From an uncultured Prevotellaceae bacterium (lineage in GTDB: Bacteria > Bacteroidota > Bacteroidia > Bacteroidales > Bacteroidaceae), in assembly GCA_947306845.1 (NCBI GenBank), contig CAMZHP010000034.1, forward strand, positions 1 through 16,777: DNA of 16,777 nt, given 5' to 3'. Shown in pieces: positions 7,555 through 14,960 of the stretch. Made by a program: the position numbers and the translations under genes. Positions within the stretch are counted from its first letter, which is position 1, and the number at the start of each line of letters is the position of its first letter. The notes beneath the pieces are model-generated. The model made no database searches. It was given only the letters and a program-made list of their open reading frames with translations, and was not told where the DNA came from.

Positions 7555-8801
7555 GACGAGGACTCGCATTGCTGGGTGTCTTGTTGGCCTTTTGCCAGTA
7601 TGGTAATGCTCAGGAAACGGATACACTGGCTCATTGGGGGGCATCGGTGGGTGTTCATCCAGGCCGTGTCCTTGTCGTTGATGAATATCAGAGAAAATGG
7701 CAGAAAGGACGCAATTCTGTTTCCTTCGATGCATTGATGACACATTTTTCGCTCCCCACTGACAGCGATGCTTTTGCTGCAGATTATGGCTATCCTTCGA
7801 TTGGAGTAGGGGTGAAAGTGGGGCTCAACCATGGGGTGACCATGCACAAGGATGCATCTCCAGATTGGGGAATGGCAGAGGAGGCCGACTATGATTCACG
7901 CATGGGCAATTCCATCGCCCTATATGGTTCTTTTGCAAGGCCTTTGGTCAGAAAAAAGAAGTGGGAACTCGACTACACTCTTGCTACGGGTATCGGATAT
8001 AGCCCTTCCGCATACCACCCGCAGCATTCTGTTGACAATGAGTTGATTGGGTCGCATTGGCTCGTCTATTTCGGGGCTGGGACACATTTGCTCTACAGGT
8101 TGGCTCCTGACTGGGGAGTAAGATTAGGCGTGGATTTTTGGCACATGAGCAATGGTGCGCTCAGCCGTCCCAATAAAGGGGTAAATGTCTTGGGCCCTTC
8201 GGCATCATTGGTGTATTGCCCATATTACAAACATGTGATCCATTCTGGTAAAGCCGGGTATCAACCGAGGTTCTCGCCATTCCTTTTCCTTGATTTTTCA
8301 TTGGGAGTGGGGGCAAAGTCTCTTAACGAGGAATGGCTGGAAACGCAGTTCAATACTCCTAAGGGACATCCTGATTACCGGACGGCCGATTTCAAGTTGT
8401 ATATGGCATATTCCTTTCAGGCAAATCTGATGTATCGCTATGCCCGCAGGTGGGCTTCCGGCATGGGTGTAGATGTTTTCTATGGATCCTATGCCGACAA
8501 GGTGAGGGAGATCGATGAGAAACACTTGTATGACGTGAGGCATAGTTCATGGTCGCTGGGATTGGCATTGAAGCATCGGGCCTATTACCATCGGTTTGCA
8601 CTGTCGTTGTCTGTGGGCTATTATCTTTTCCGTGAGATGGGACAGAATGCCAGTATCATCGAAAAACCCTACTATGAGCGTATCGGACTGCATTATACGT
8701 TTCCTGCCACGGACATCACTGTCGGTACTGATTTCAAGGCCCACCTCACCAAGGCTGACTTGGTGGAAATCTCTGTGGCAAAGACAATAAAACTGCATTG
8801 A
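7551..8801 (+). CDS. Acyloxyacyl hydrolase / PagL-like lipid A 3-O-deacylase family outer-membrane protein
   Basis: PagL enzymes are outer-membrane barrels that remove the 3-O-linked acyl chain of lipid A. The 416-residue product begins with a signal peptide (MRRGLALLGVLLAFCQYGNAQ). It contains the family signature around HMSNGALSRPNKGVN (198-212), in which His198 and Ser200 align with the catalytic His-x-Ser of Pseudomonas PagL. The third member of that triad, a Glu 12 residues after the Ser, is Asn212 here. The protein is more than twice PagL's length. A second set of strands (about 230-416, ending in DLVEISVAKTIKLH) suggests extra strands or a second barrel-like part. It overlaps tatD by 4 bp and is last in the cluster. 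Family assignment is good; lipid A deacylase activity is an inference. Confidence 0.78.
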   Translation: MRRGLALLGVLLAFCQYGNAQETDTLAHWGASVGVHPGRVLVVDEYQRKWQKGRNSVSFDALMTHFSLPTDSDAFAADYGYPSIGVGVKVGLNHGVTMHKDASPDWGMAEEADYDSRMGNSIALYGSFARPLVRKKKWELDYTLATGIGYSPSAYHPQHSVDNELIGSHWLVYFGAGTHLLYRLAPDWGVRLGVDFWHMSNGALSRPNKGVNVLGPSASLVYCPYYKHVIHSGKAGYQPRFSPFLFLDFSLGVGAKSLNEEWLETQFNTPKGHPDYRTADFKLYMAYSFQANLMYRYARRWASGMGVDVFYGSYADKVREIDEKHLYDVRHSSWSLGLALKHRAYYHRFALSLSVGYYLFREMGQNASIIEKPYYERIGLHYTFPATDITVGTDFKAHLTKADLVEISVAKTIKLH

Positions 8802-8811
8802 ATCGTTGGCG

Positions 8812-8826
8812 ATGCTCAAAAAGCAT
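8812..8826 (+). terminator. Weak hairpin with T-rich tail after the PagL-like gene
   Basis: ATGCT (8812-8816) and AGCAT (8822-8826) form a 5-bp stem with a CAAAA loop. A T-rich but interrupted tract follows (TTTCTCTTTCTTTC, starting inside the right arm). It starts 10 bp after the stop codon. The stem is short, so termination may be partial. Confidence 0.35.
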
Positions 8827-8859
8827 TTCTCTTTCTTTCATTTTTGCCCAAAAAGCATT
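8814..8859 (+). repeat. Two direct copies of GCnCAAAAAGCATT upstream of the BKACE operon
   Basis: GCTCAAAAAGCATT (8814-8827) and GCCCAAAAAGCATT (8846-8859) match at 13 of 14 positions with a 32-bp period, about three helical turns. The second copy runs into the -7 box at 8859. A related core in the opposite orientation (CTGCTTTTTGCTG, near 8896-8908) lies in the predicted leader. Phased sites at a promoter could be an operator, but no regulator gene is nearby. Confidence 0.4.
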
Positions 8860-8866
8860 ATATTTG
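8859..8866 (+). promoter_or_regulatory. -7 promoter element for the BKACE/kinase operon
   Basis: TATATTTG fits the Bacteroidetes consensus TAnnTTTG, giving a leader of about 75 nt to the ATG at 8949. An upstream TTTG at 8843-8846 is too close (12 bp) for an ideal -33 box. Confidence 0.55.
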
Positions 8867-8948
8867 CAAGGATAAAGCATGTCGCTAAGGTTTACTGCTT
8901 TTTGCTGTTGGTTCATGCACTTGATCATTTCATTTCGTCAATCACTAT

Positions 8949-9797
8949 ATGAGAAAAATTATCATTACTGTGGCACCTGTCTGTCACGTGGGGAAGGAAA
9001 TCCCCCAAGGTGTGAAAAATCCCCTTACTCCGGAAGAAATAGCCGATGACACCATCCGCTGCTATGAGGCTGGTGCCTGTGAGGTGCATCTGCATACCCG
9101 TGATCTGAAAGGCGAGCAGACTTTTGAACTGGACGTCTTCAGCGATACCATACGGCGCATCAGGGAGAAATCCGACATGATCATCCAAGGGTCCACTGGA
9201 GGCTTGTCGTCGCTCACATTGGCTGAGAGGTGCGTATGCCTCAATGTTCCGGAGGTGGAAGTGGCTTCCCTGAATATGGGGTCGGTCAACTTCGGTGAGA
9301 CCGTGTATATCAATACGTTGCCTGATATCCGTTATTGGGCGGCAAGGATGAAGGAGACGGGTGTCGTTCCGGAAATGGAGTTGTTCGACCTCAGCATGGT
9401 GGAGACATGCACCAAACTGGCTGATGAGGGCGTGTTGCAGCGACCTCTTCATTACAATTTCTGCGTGGGGCGCGGCACGTCAAGCAACCTGTCGGCCACA
9501 GGGCGCAACCTTTGTCTGCTCAATGCCTTGTGTGAGCGAGACAGTTCATGGGGCATCACTCATGACCAGATGGAGGATTTCTCCATCCTGGCATGTGCCA
9601 TTGGCATGGGGGCTTCCGCGGTGCGGATAGGCTTTGAGGACAGTTTCTACTATGCTCCGGGCAAGAGGGCTTCCACCAATGCGGAATTGGTGGAGCGCCT
9701 GGTCACACTGGTCCGTGCCATGGGATGTGAACCGGCCACGCCTGAGGAGGCCAGACAGATGCAGGGCATCCCGTCACTCAAACCGTCACGTCCATGA
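8949..9797 (+). CDS. Beta-keto acid cleavage enzyme family protein (BKACE, DUF849, Kce-like)
   Basis: BKACE enzymes are Zn-dependent TIM-barrel proteins that convert a beta-keto acid plus acetyl-CoA into acetoacetate and a new acyl-CoA. The founding member (Kce) acts on 3-keto-5-aminohexanoate in lysine fermentation. The 282 residues show TPEEIADDTIRCYEAGACEVHLHTRD (about 27-52) with metal ligands His47 and His49, GSTGG (81-85), a MELFD strand (143-147) and VRIGFED (225-231). That last motif places Arg226, Glu230 and Asp231 at the active site as in Kce. Length is typical. The substrate-binding parts cannot be matched to a known subgroup by eye. No other lysine-fermentation genes are present, so Kce activity itself is not supported. 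The stop overlaps the start of the kinase gene by 4 bp. The gene is GC-richer by eye than the left of the window. Confidence 0.9.
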   Translation: MRKIIITVAPVCHVGKEIPQGVKNPLTPEEIADDTIRCYEAGACEVHLHTRDLKGEQTFELDVFSDTIRRIREKSDMIIQGSTGGLSSLTLAERCVCLNVPEVEVASLNMGSVNFGETVYINTLPDIRYWAARMKETGVVPEMELFDLSMVETCTKLADEGVLQRPLHYNFCVGRGTSSNLSATGRNLCLLNALCERDSSWGITHDQMEDFSILACAIGMGASAVRIGFEDSFYYAPGKRASTNAELVERLVTLVRAMGCEPATPEEARQMQGIPSLKPSRP

Positions 9798-11011
9798 TAC
9801 GCGACGGGAGAACAAGGATGGTCGTGCTGGATGATGACCCTACTGGCATCCAGACGGTTCATGGTTGCCGGCTGCTTACAGCATGGAATGTGCAGGAAGT
9901 GGGGGCGGCACTCACTGATGATGTGCCCTTTTTCTATATGCTGACCAATACACGCGCCATGACCCGTGAGGAGGCAAGCCAAGTCATTGAGGATGCGATG
10001 AGCGCGGTCATCGAGGCCAACAGCAAATATGGATGGAAACTGATTTTCGTCAGTCGCAGTGACTCTTGTCTGCGGGGACATTTCCCTCTGGAGACGGATG
10101 TCATGCAGCGTGTGCTGGGCAAGCATGGCATCCCGGTGTGGCATCCCGTTCCTTTCGCTCCTGCTTTCATCGAGGCGGGACGGGTCACTGTGGAGGGTGC
10201 TCATTACATGCGTGAGAACGGTCAATTGGTGCCGCTCTCGCAGACAGAATTTGCCAACGACAACGTGTTCGGGTATTCTACGTCTGTTCTCAGCGATTAT
10301 ATCCGGGAAAAAGGGGCCAATCCGGTGGATTATGAGATAGTGGACGCGGAGACCTATGAGCAGTTGTATGCCTTTGCCGACCGGTTTCTGACTCAGACTG
10401 CCTCGTTCGATGGGGCGGTGGTCATACGGTCTTCCTCTTCCTTGCCAAAGGCCATCAGTGGCATCAAAGACCAGCCTTTGTTGGGAAGGGAAATCCTAAG
10501 AAACGCAAGTGGGGTGGGGTGCTTTGTGGTTGGGTCACACGTGCATAAAACAACTCGTCAACTCCAGAACCTCTTGTTGGCAGAGAATACGAAGGGCATA
10601 GAAATTGATGTCCGGCGTATTTTGGAGGGAGATGGACTGCTGAAACAAGAGATACTTGCCCAGATAGCGGAAACCGCAGCCAGTCATCTGACTCCGGTCA
10701 TCTACACTTCCCGTCAGGAGATGAGAGTGGATGATGCTGACCGGCGACAGTTGATGGGACAGGCGATTTCCGATTTCTTGGTAGAACTGGTGGAAAGTTT
10801 GCCTTTCCAACCTTCATATCTCGTCGCAAAGGGAGGAATCACTTCCCATGACATTCTCACCAAGGGATTACGCGTTCGAACCGCCACGGTATTGGGCCAG
10901 GTGATTGCCAATGTGCCCTGTCTGATGACAGAGCAATTCCCATACATCATTTTCCCCGGTAATGTGGGCGATGACAACTCTCTCAGAGAAGTATATGAGA
11001 AACTGAGATAG
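9794..11011 (+). CDS. Four-carbon acid sugar kinase family protein (DUF1537)
   Basis: DUF1537 kinases phosphorylate four-carbon acid sugars such as D-threonate, D-erythronate or 3-oxo-tetronate with ATP. Both halves are present in 405 residues. The N-terminal substrate domain has VVLDDDPTG (10-18), TNTRAMT (51-57), SRSDSCLRGHF (87-97) and a PAFIEAGR segment (123-130). The C-terminal nucleotide-binding domain has VVGSHVHKTTRQ (245-256), KGGITSHD (346-353) and PGNVGDDNS (388-396). The gene starts inside the BKACE stop (ATGA), a strong sign of coupled expression. Characterised DUF1537 kinases usually sit with PdxA2-type dehydrogenases, OtnC-type aldolases or OtnI isomerases; none is here. The substrate is therefore open. 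A hairpin terminator follows the stop at about 40 bp. Confidence 0.93.
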   Translation: MIRDGRTRMVVLDDDPTGIQTVHGCRLLTAWNVQEVGAALTDDVPFFYMLTNTRAMTREEASQVIEDAMSAVIEANSKYGWKLIFVSRSDSCLRGHFPLETDVMQRVLGKHGIPVWHPVPFAPAFIEAGRVTVEGAHYMRENGQLVPLSQTEFANDNVFGYSTSVLSDYIREKGANPVDYEIVDAETYEQLYAFADRFLTQTASFDGAVVIRSSSSLPKAISGIKDQPLLGREILRNASGVGCFVVGSHVHKTTRQLQNLLLAENTKGIEIDVRRILEGDGLLKQEILAQIAETAASHLTPVIYTSRQEMRVDDADRRQLMGQAISDFLVELVESLPFQPSYLVAKGGITSHDILTKGLRVRTATVLGQVIANVPCLMTEQFPYIIFPGNVGDDNSLREVYEKLR

Positions 11012-11050
11012 GCCGATTCGCAGCAGGCTTGCGGGCTTCTGATGAAAACA

Positions 11051-11087
11051 GCAATCCCCTCCTTGTACGTCACTTGGAGGGGATTGC
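11051..11087. terminator. Bidirectional hairpin terminator between the kinase and pectate lyase genes
   Basis: GCAATCCCCTCC (11051-11062) pairs perfectly with GGAGGGGATTGC (11076-11087) around a 13-nt loop. Reading left the stem is followed by a TGTTTTC tract. Reading right it is followed by the poorer CTTCTTC. It lies between the convergent stops at 11011 and 11107. Confidence 0.8.
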
Positions 11088-11106
11088 CTTCTTCAGATAG
11101 GTTATT

Positions 11107-13947
11107 TTATTCTAATGCTTTCAAGCCAATATAGAACAGGTTGGTTGAGTCTGCCTTGGTCAGCTCGTGATCACCGCTCGGAAGAGTCATGGTGAGTTGG
11201 TGGTTGGCACCTGTCTTTTTCTCTCCGTCCACCTTGATAGTGAATTTCGTGTCTTCATCGCCGAACACCAATGTCATGGTCATTTCCTTCGTCGTGGTGA
11301 ACTTGACGGAAGTGCTGGTTTCGATTTTCAGGCAGGTGGTATAGGTCACTCCGTTGACAGTGGCTTCACCTTTGTCTTTGGAGTAATTGCCCTGCACAGT
11401 GAAGAGGTCACTTGACGGAGCGCCATTTTGGAAGTTGCATTCCACGTCGGTAGTGATGGTGACACCGCCTTCGCCGCCTTCGCCACCTTCGCCTCCTTCG
11501 CCTCCTTCTCCGCCTTGCTCACCACCGCTGATGGTCTCGCCGCCGAAGATGCCAGTCAACGTCGACTGATAGTTATCCAGCAAGGCCGCCAGTTCGCTGT
11601 TGTTTTCAGAGTCCGTTTCATCACTGCCAACATTGTCGGAGAAGGTATAACTGATGTCACCATGGTTGAGACGTCCGGCTCCATAATAGCCCGTTACGGT
11701 GTTGGGAACCTCAGAGGCCGGTTGCACCGTGTAGGAATACATGAGTGATGCATTGGTGTCGAAGTTGTTGTAAGTATAGCCTCCCGATTGTGTCTTTTCT
11801 GACGAAGGCACCTGCTCATCGCGGGAACTGGTTTCGTAGGCGTCATAACCCGTGCTTGCTGGGTTGTTCTGCGTGTAATACCTGAAATTGGTGGCACTGC
11901 GGTCGAAATAGTTGCCGAAGGCCTTGATCATACCCCCTTCCTCACCGCTGAAGGTCCCGCTGCCCTGGGCATCAGTGCCTTGCTGTGAACTCAGGATAGG
12001 CTTCTTGGTTTTGAGGAAATAGTTGTTCTCGACAAACACACTGGCACCTGTTGCCGCACCTACACCATATTTGGCCACATTGTCGAAATAGTTGTTCCAC
12101 ACATGGACACTCATTGTGCGCACACGTGGGTGCCGTGAGTCGCTGTGGTCAAACCAGTTGTGGTCGTAACTGATGTAGTTGGGGCCACTCTCGCTCTTCA
12201 TGCCAAACATGTTGGTCTTGCCGGTGTCCCAATAGTGGCAGTAACTGACGGTGACGTATTTGGAGTCGCTCTTCACGTCAATGGCACCGTCTCCCTTGAC
12301 ATGGTCGTCGCTTCCCTGCTTGCCATAGAATGCATCTATGTGATGGATCCAGATGTTGGAATTGTCGGTGTCGAGGGAGATACCATCGTCCATGCAGCGG
12401 ATAACGGCAAAGTTGCGGAACTCCACGCTTTTCGAGTTGCGGACAAGGAATCCGAATCCCTTGATTGTGGCATCCTCTCCGATGCCCTCAACGGTGATGT
12501 TCAGTTCGCTGTCTGCATTTTTACCCTTGATTTGCACGCCTTCTTCCGAACTGCTGATATGGTCGAGGTCGGAGAGGCTGATCATACCGATGAGGCGGAT
12601 GGCGAGCGGTGTGGTGTCGCACCCTTTCTGATAGGCATCCAGAATGCTTTGCAGACCTGTGCACTCAGTAGTGGCCCCTTTCTCAGAAGTGATGACCGTG
12701 CATTTGACGGTCTTGGCGGTGTTCTTGGTGACATACAGCACCTTGGCATTGCTTTTCAGCGTACCGTCATCATTGTAGGCTCCCACACCCTTGCTCCAGG
12801 TCTTGTGGGCAAAGCCCTCACGGCTGTAGTTCCTCACATTCAGGTTCTCTGCAAAACTGGCTTTGCTGTCATCCTCATTGTCACCCACGACAGGCGCCAC
12901 CTTGAAGGCATAGTCGGTGGATGCTTTCAGACCCACCATGTCGGCACGGCCGTATGAGCCATAGTTGCGAACAAGCATATTGTCTAACTTGGTCCAGTTG
13001 GCAAATTGTCCGCCTTTTATATAAACGACATAGGAGGTGGCGTTGGCGTATGGTTCCCATTCCACAAAGGCAGACTCTAGCCATCCTTTGGCGTCGGTGA
13101 TGATCACTCCGTTGTTGGTGATGTCGCCGCTCTCTCCCTGACTCACCTTCTTGGTAAAGGAGATGTTGCGAACCGAACCGTAATAGATGTCCGTACCTCC
13201 GTTTTTGAGCGAGATGCTGACGGTTGCCTTGTCGTTGTCTGTGTCGATTCCAGACAAGTCTCCGGTGTTGTAATATTTGATGTTGCCATTGAGCAACTCC
13301 ACGGTCATCTGATTGACTTTTGAGTTGTGGGCTACAGCGCCGGTGACCACGTCCTGATAAAGGGTGGCTTCCTCACCTGGAACAATCACCAGGTTGTCGT
13401 TGGGCACGTCACTCACGGCCAAACTATAGATGTAGAGTCCTCCGGTAGGGGTGAGAACGACGTCTCCGTCGCTGCTGACGGTGCCTTTGCCTTCTTGCTG
13501 TGAGAGGCTTTCATCCAAACCGGATGTGCCGCTCAGGTTGGAGGGGGTGATGCCGCGTGCAACGTCTTTCGACGAAGTCTTGTAACTGATGGTGACGGTC
13601 TGTCCCTTCTTCAGTCCGGGGATGGTGATCGGACAGGATGATCCTCCTACCCAAAGACGATTTTGTCCTAATCGGATGTTGCCGGAGGAATTGGCATTGC
13701 AGGAGAATAACAGACCTTTGGCGAAAGCCAGTTCGGTGCCGCTTGCAGTCAAGGCCTGGTTGGTCAATGTATTGATGTAGCACCAACGTGAACTGGAGTC
13801 TATTGTCCAATTGCCGGTTTTGTCATTGCTGAGCAGAGTCTCGTCAGCACTGCTGATAGTGGTGAAGTCCCATGTCGTCTGGGCTTGGAGATGGAGGCCG
13901 GCCAACGATAAAAGAGCGAGAACAAGAATGTATGTTGCTTTCTTCAT
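11107..13947 (-). CDS. Secreted multidomain family 1 pectate lyase
   Basis: Cleaves polygalacturonate or pectin by beta-elimination. From the ATG at 13947 it has 946 residues: signal peptide MKKATYILVLALLSLAGLHLQAQ; a beta-rich, carbohydrate-binding-like domain (about 25-180); a fibronectin-III-like segment (about 280-355); and a right-handed beta-helix PL1 domain (about 430-770). The PL1 domain shows DDGISLDTDNSNIWIHHIDA and DGAIDVKSDSKYVTVS strands with the expected Ca-binding acidic residues, and HPRVR (606-610), which carries the catalytic Arg. A Gly/Glu linker (808-828) leads to a C-terminal beta domain ending TNLFYIGLKALE. No type IX sorting domain is seen. ATG at 13956 and TTG at 13965 are alternative starts. 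It lies 14 bp after the dockerin-like gene, in the same operon, under the promoter flanked by the inverted repeat at 14955-15054. Confidence 0.92.
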   Translation of the reverse strand: MKKATYILVLALLSLAGLHLQAQTTWDFTTISSADETLLSNDKTGNWTIDSSSRWCYINTLTNQALTASGTELAFAKGLLFSCNANSSGNIRLGQNRLWVGGSSCPITIPGLKKGQTVTISYKTSSKDVARGITPSNLSGTSGLDESLSQQEGKGTVSSDGDVVLTPTGGLYIYSLAVSDVPNDNLVIVPGEEATLYQDVVTGAVAHNSKVNQMTVELLNGNIKYYNTGDLSGIDTDNDKATVSISLKNGGTDIYYGSVRNISFTKKVSQGESGDITNNGVIITDAKGWLESAFVEWEPYANATSYVVYIKGGQFANWTKLDNMLVRNYGSYGRADMVGLKASTDYAFKVAPVVGDNEDDSKASFAENLNVRNYSREGFAHKTWSKGVGAYNDDGTLKSNAKVLYVTKNTAKTVKCTVITSEKGATTECTGLQSILDAYQKGCDTTPLAIRLIGMISLSDLDHISSSEEGVQIKGKNADSELNITVEGIGEDATIKGFGFLVRNSKSVEFRNFAVIRCMDDGISLDTDNSNIWIHHIDAFYGKQGSDDHVKGDGAIDVKSDSKYVTVSYCHYWDTGKTNMFGMKSESGPNYISYDHNWFDHSDSRHPRVRTMSVHVWNNYFDNVAKYGVGAATGASVFVENNYFLKTKKPILSSQQGTDAQGSGTFSGEEGGMIKAFGNYFDRSATNFRYYTQNNPASTGYDAYETSSRDEQVPSSEKTQSGGYTYNNFDTNASLMYSYTVQPASEVPNTVTGYYGAGRLNHGDISYTFSDNVGSDETDSENNSELAALLDNYQSTLTGIFGGETISGGEQGGEGGEGGEGGEGGEGGVTITTDVECNFQNGAPSSDLFTVQGNYSKDKGEATVNGVTYTTCLKIETSTSVKFTTTKEMTMTLVFGDEDTKFTIKVDGEKKTGANHQLTMTLPSGDHELTKADSTNLFYIGLKALE
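11464..11526 (-). repeat. Nine-base tandem repeat encoding the (Gly-Gly-Glu) linker of the pectate lyase
   Basis: On the plus strand, nine-base units such as GCCGCCTTC, GCCACCTTC and GCCTCCTTC are repeated. Read on the minus strand they give six GGE units plus a final GG, with one Gln inserted after the first unit. The linker separates the PL1 domain from the C-terminal beta domain. Codons vary at third positions, so the array is degenerate at DNA level. Confidence 0.85.
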
Positions 13948-13961
13948 GATGTTCATTTTTA

Positions 13962-14960
13962 TCAAAGGAGAATTTGTTCTATTTGACTTTGGTTGGTGGC
14001 TTGGTCGCTGGAGTTGCCTTCTCCGCCGTCAGAGATACCGATGGCTTCACCATCCAGGGTGATGGGGATATCGGTTCTTGTTGCACCTCCATTGAGAACG
14101 ATTTGAACAATGGACATGACATCTGTCACATTGACCTTCGTGTCTTTGTTGACATCGGCATTGGCGAAGATGAAAAAGTTTGGCGTATTGCCAAGAGAAT
14201 AGCTGACAGCTGCCATGACATCTGCCACGTTCACTCTCTTGTCACCATTGGCATCGCCTTTGCTTGAGCCGGCTAAGTCGGTGAAAAAGGCGTGCAAGGG
14301 TTGAATTTCTCCAACTGTAAGATAGCTAAATTGGTTGCCGGATGCGATATAATACATGTCTTTTCCTTTGGAAACAGTATTGATGGCTCCGGCAAAACTG
14401 AATTCCTTGCCTTCAGCGCTGTCGCCTGTAGCTGTATTGCCAATTTCTACAGCGTTGAGCGTGAAAGAGCTGACATTCTTGGTGGTCATGATCAGGTAGG
14501 GCATGCCGGATGACATCTTCTCCACACGGGTGAAGTTGATGCCGTCATTGGTGGCACTTTCAAGGGTGGCCACCAAAGTGCCAGAGCCAAAGGCGGTTGC
14601 AATGTCGGTGGCTGACATGCTGAAGGGAAGACAGATGGTGGCCCATTCTCCGGCAGTGAGGGTTCTGCTCACTTCTGCCTTGAGTGTCTTTCCTCCGTAG
14701 GTCTTGATGGTTTCCACATTGTCATAGTCCTTGTCCTTGAACACGGCTACGTGGTCAAAATCTATGGTCACCGCAGACATGTCTGCAGTTTGGGTGGCTC
14801 CGTCACTGTAGGTGATGGTGATGTTGTCACCCGAAAAAGAGATGTGGGTGGTGTTCTTGTTGACGGTCGTCCCATTGATGGTGACGGTCTCTTTGGAGTC
14901 AGCTTTGGCTATCGCGGAAAGCGTGACCAACAAGGTGAAAAGTATAATGCTTCTTCTCAT
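13962..14960 (-). CDS. Secreted protein with dockerin type I-like calcium-binding repeats
   Basis: A 332-residue product with a signal peptide (MRRSIILFTLLVTLSAIAKA). A short beta-rich part (about 22-100) is followed by a module with GEWATICLPF (104-113) and MPYLIM (153-158), also seen in the C10 peptidase. Two EF-hand-like dockerin repeats then follow: GDANGDKRVNVADV (235-248) and ADVNKDTKVNVTDV (268-281). Spaced acidic/Asn residues make them good Ca sites. A 40-residue Ser/Gln/Gly-rich tail ends the protein; no type IX sorting domain is visible. The open frame runs up to 15017, but that would cover the promoter, so the ATG at 14960 is chosen. It precedes the pectate lyase in one operon. Classical cellulosomes are not known from this group, so the repeats more likely stabilise or anchor the protein; its partner is unknown. 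Confidence 0.8.
   Translation of the reverse strand: MRRSIILFTLLVTLSAIAKADSKETVTINGTTVNKNTTHISFSGDNITITYSDGATQTADMSAVTIDFDHVAVFKDKDYDNVETIKTYGGKTLKAEVSRTLTAGEWATICLPFSMSATDIATAFGSGTLVATLESATNDGINFTRVEKMSSGMPYLIMTTKNVSSFTLNAVEIGNTATGDSAEGKEFSFAGAINTVSKGKDMYYIASGNQFSYLTVGEIQPLHAFFTDLAGSSKGDANGDKRVNVADVMAAVSYSLGNTPNFFIFANADVNKDTKVNVTDVMSIVQIVLNGGATRTDIPITLDGEAIGISDGGEGNSSDQATNQSQIEQILL

Noticed and set aside
6628..7743. Long minus-strand frame of 371 codons
   Set aside because: It lies opposite the unknown gene, tatD and the PagL-like gene, all of which have clear family motifs, and its own product has no recognisable feature.
9650..10225. Minus-strand frame of 191 codons
   Set aside because: Antisense to the BKACE/kinase junction; both sense frames are well supported.
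11464..11526. Possible CRISPR or satellite array
   Set aside because: Units are nine bases, have no spacers and lie in frame inside a coding sequence.
11387..11569. Plus-strand frame with a Pro-Pro-Ser repeat
   Set aside because: It is the antisense reading of the GGE linker of the pectate lyase; there is no start context or coding signal beyond the repeat.
12145..12957. Plus-strand frame of 270 codons
   Set aside because: Antisense to the PL1 domain of the pectate lyase; the composition reflects the complementary codons.
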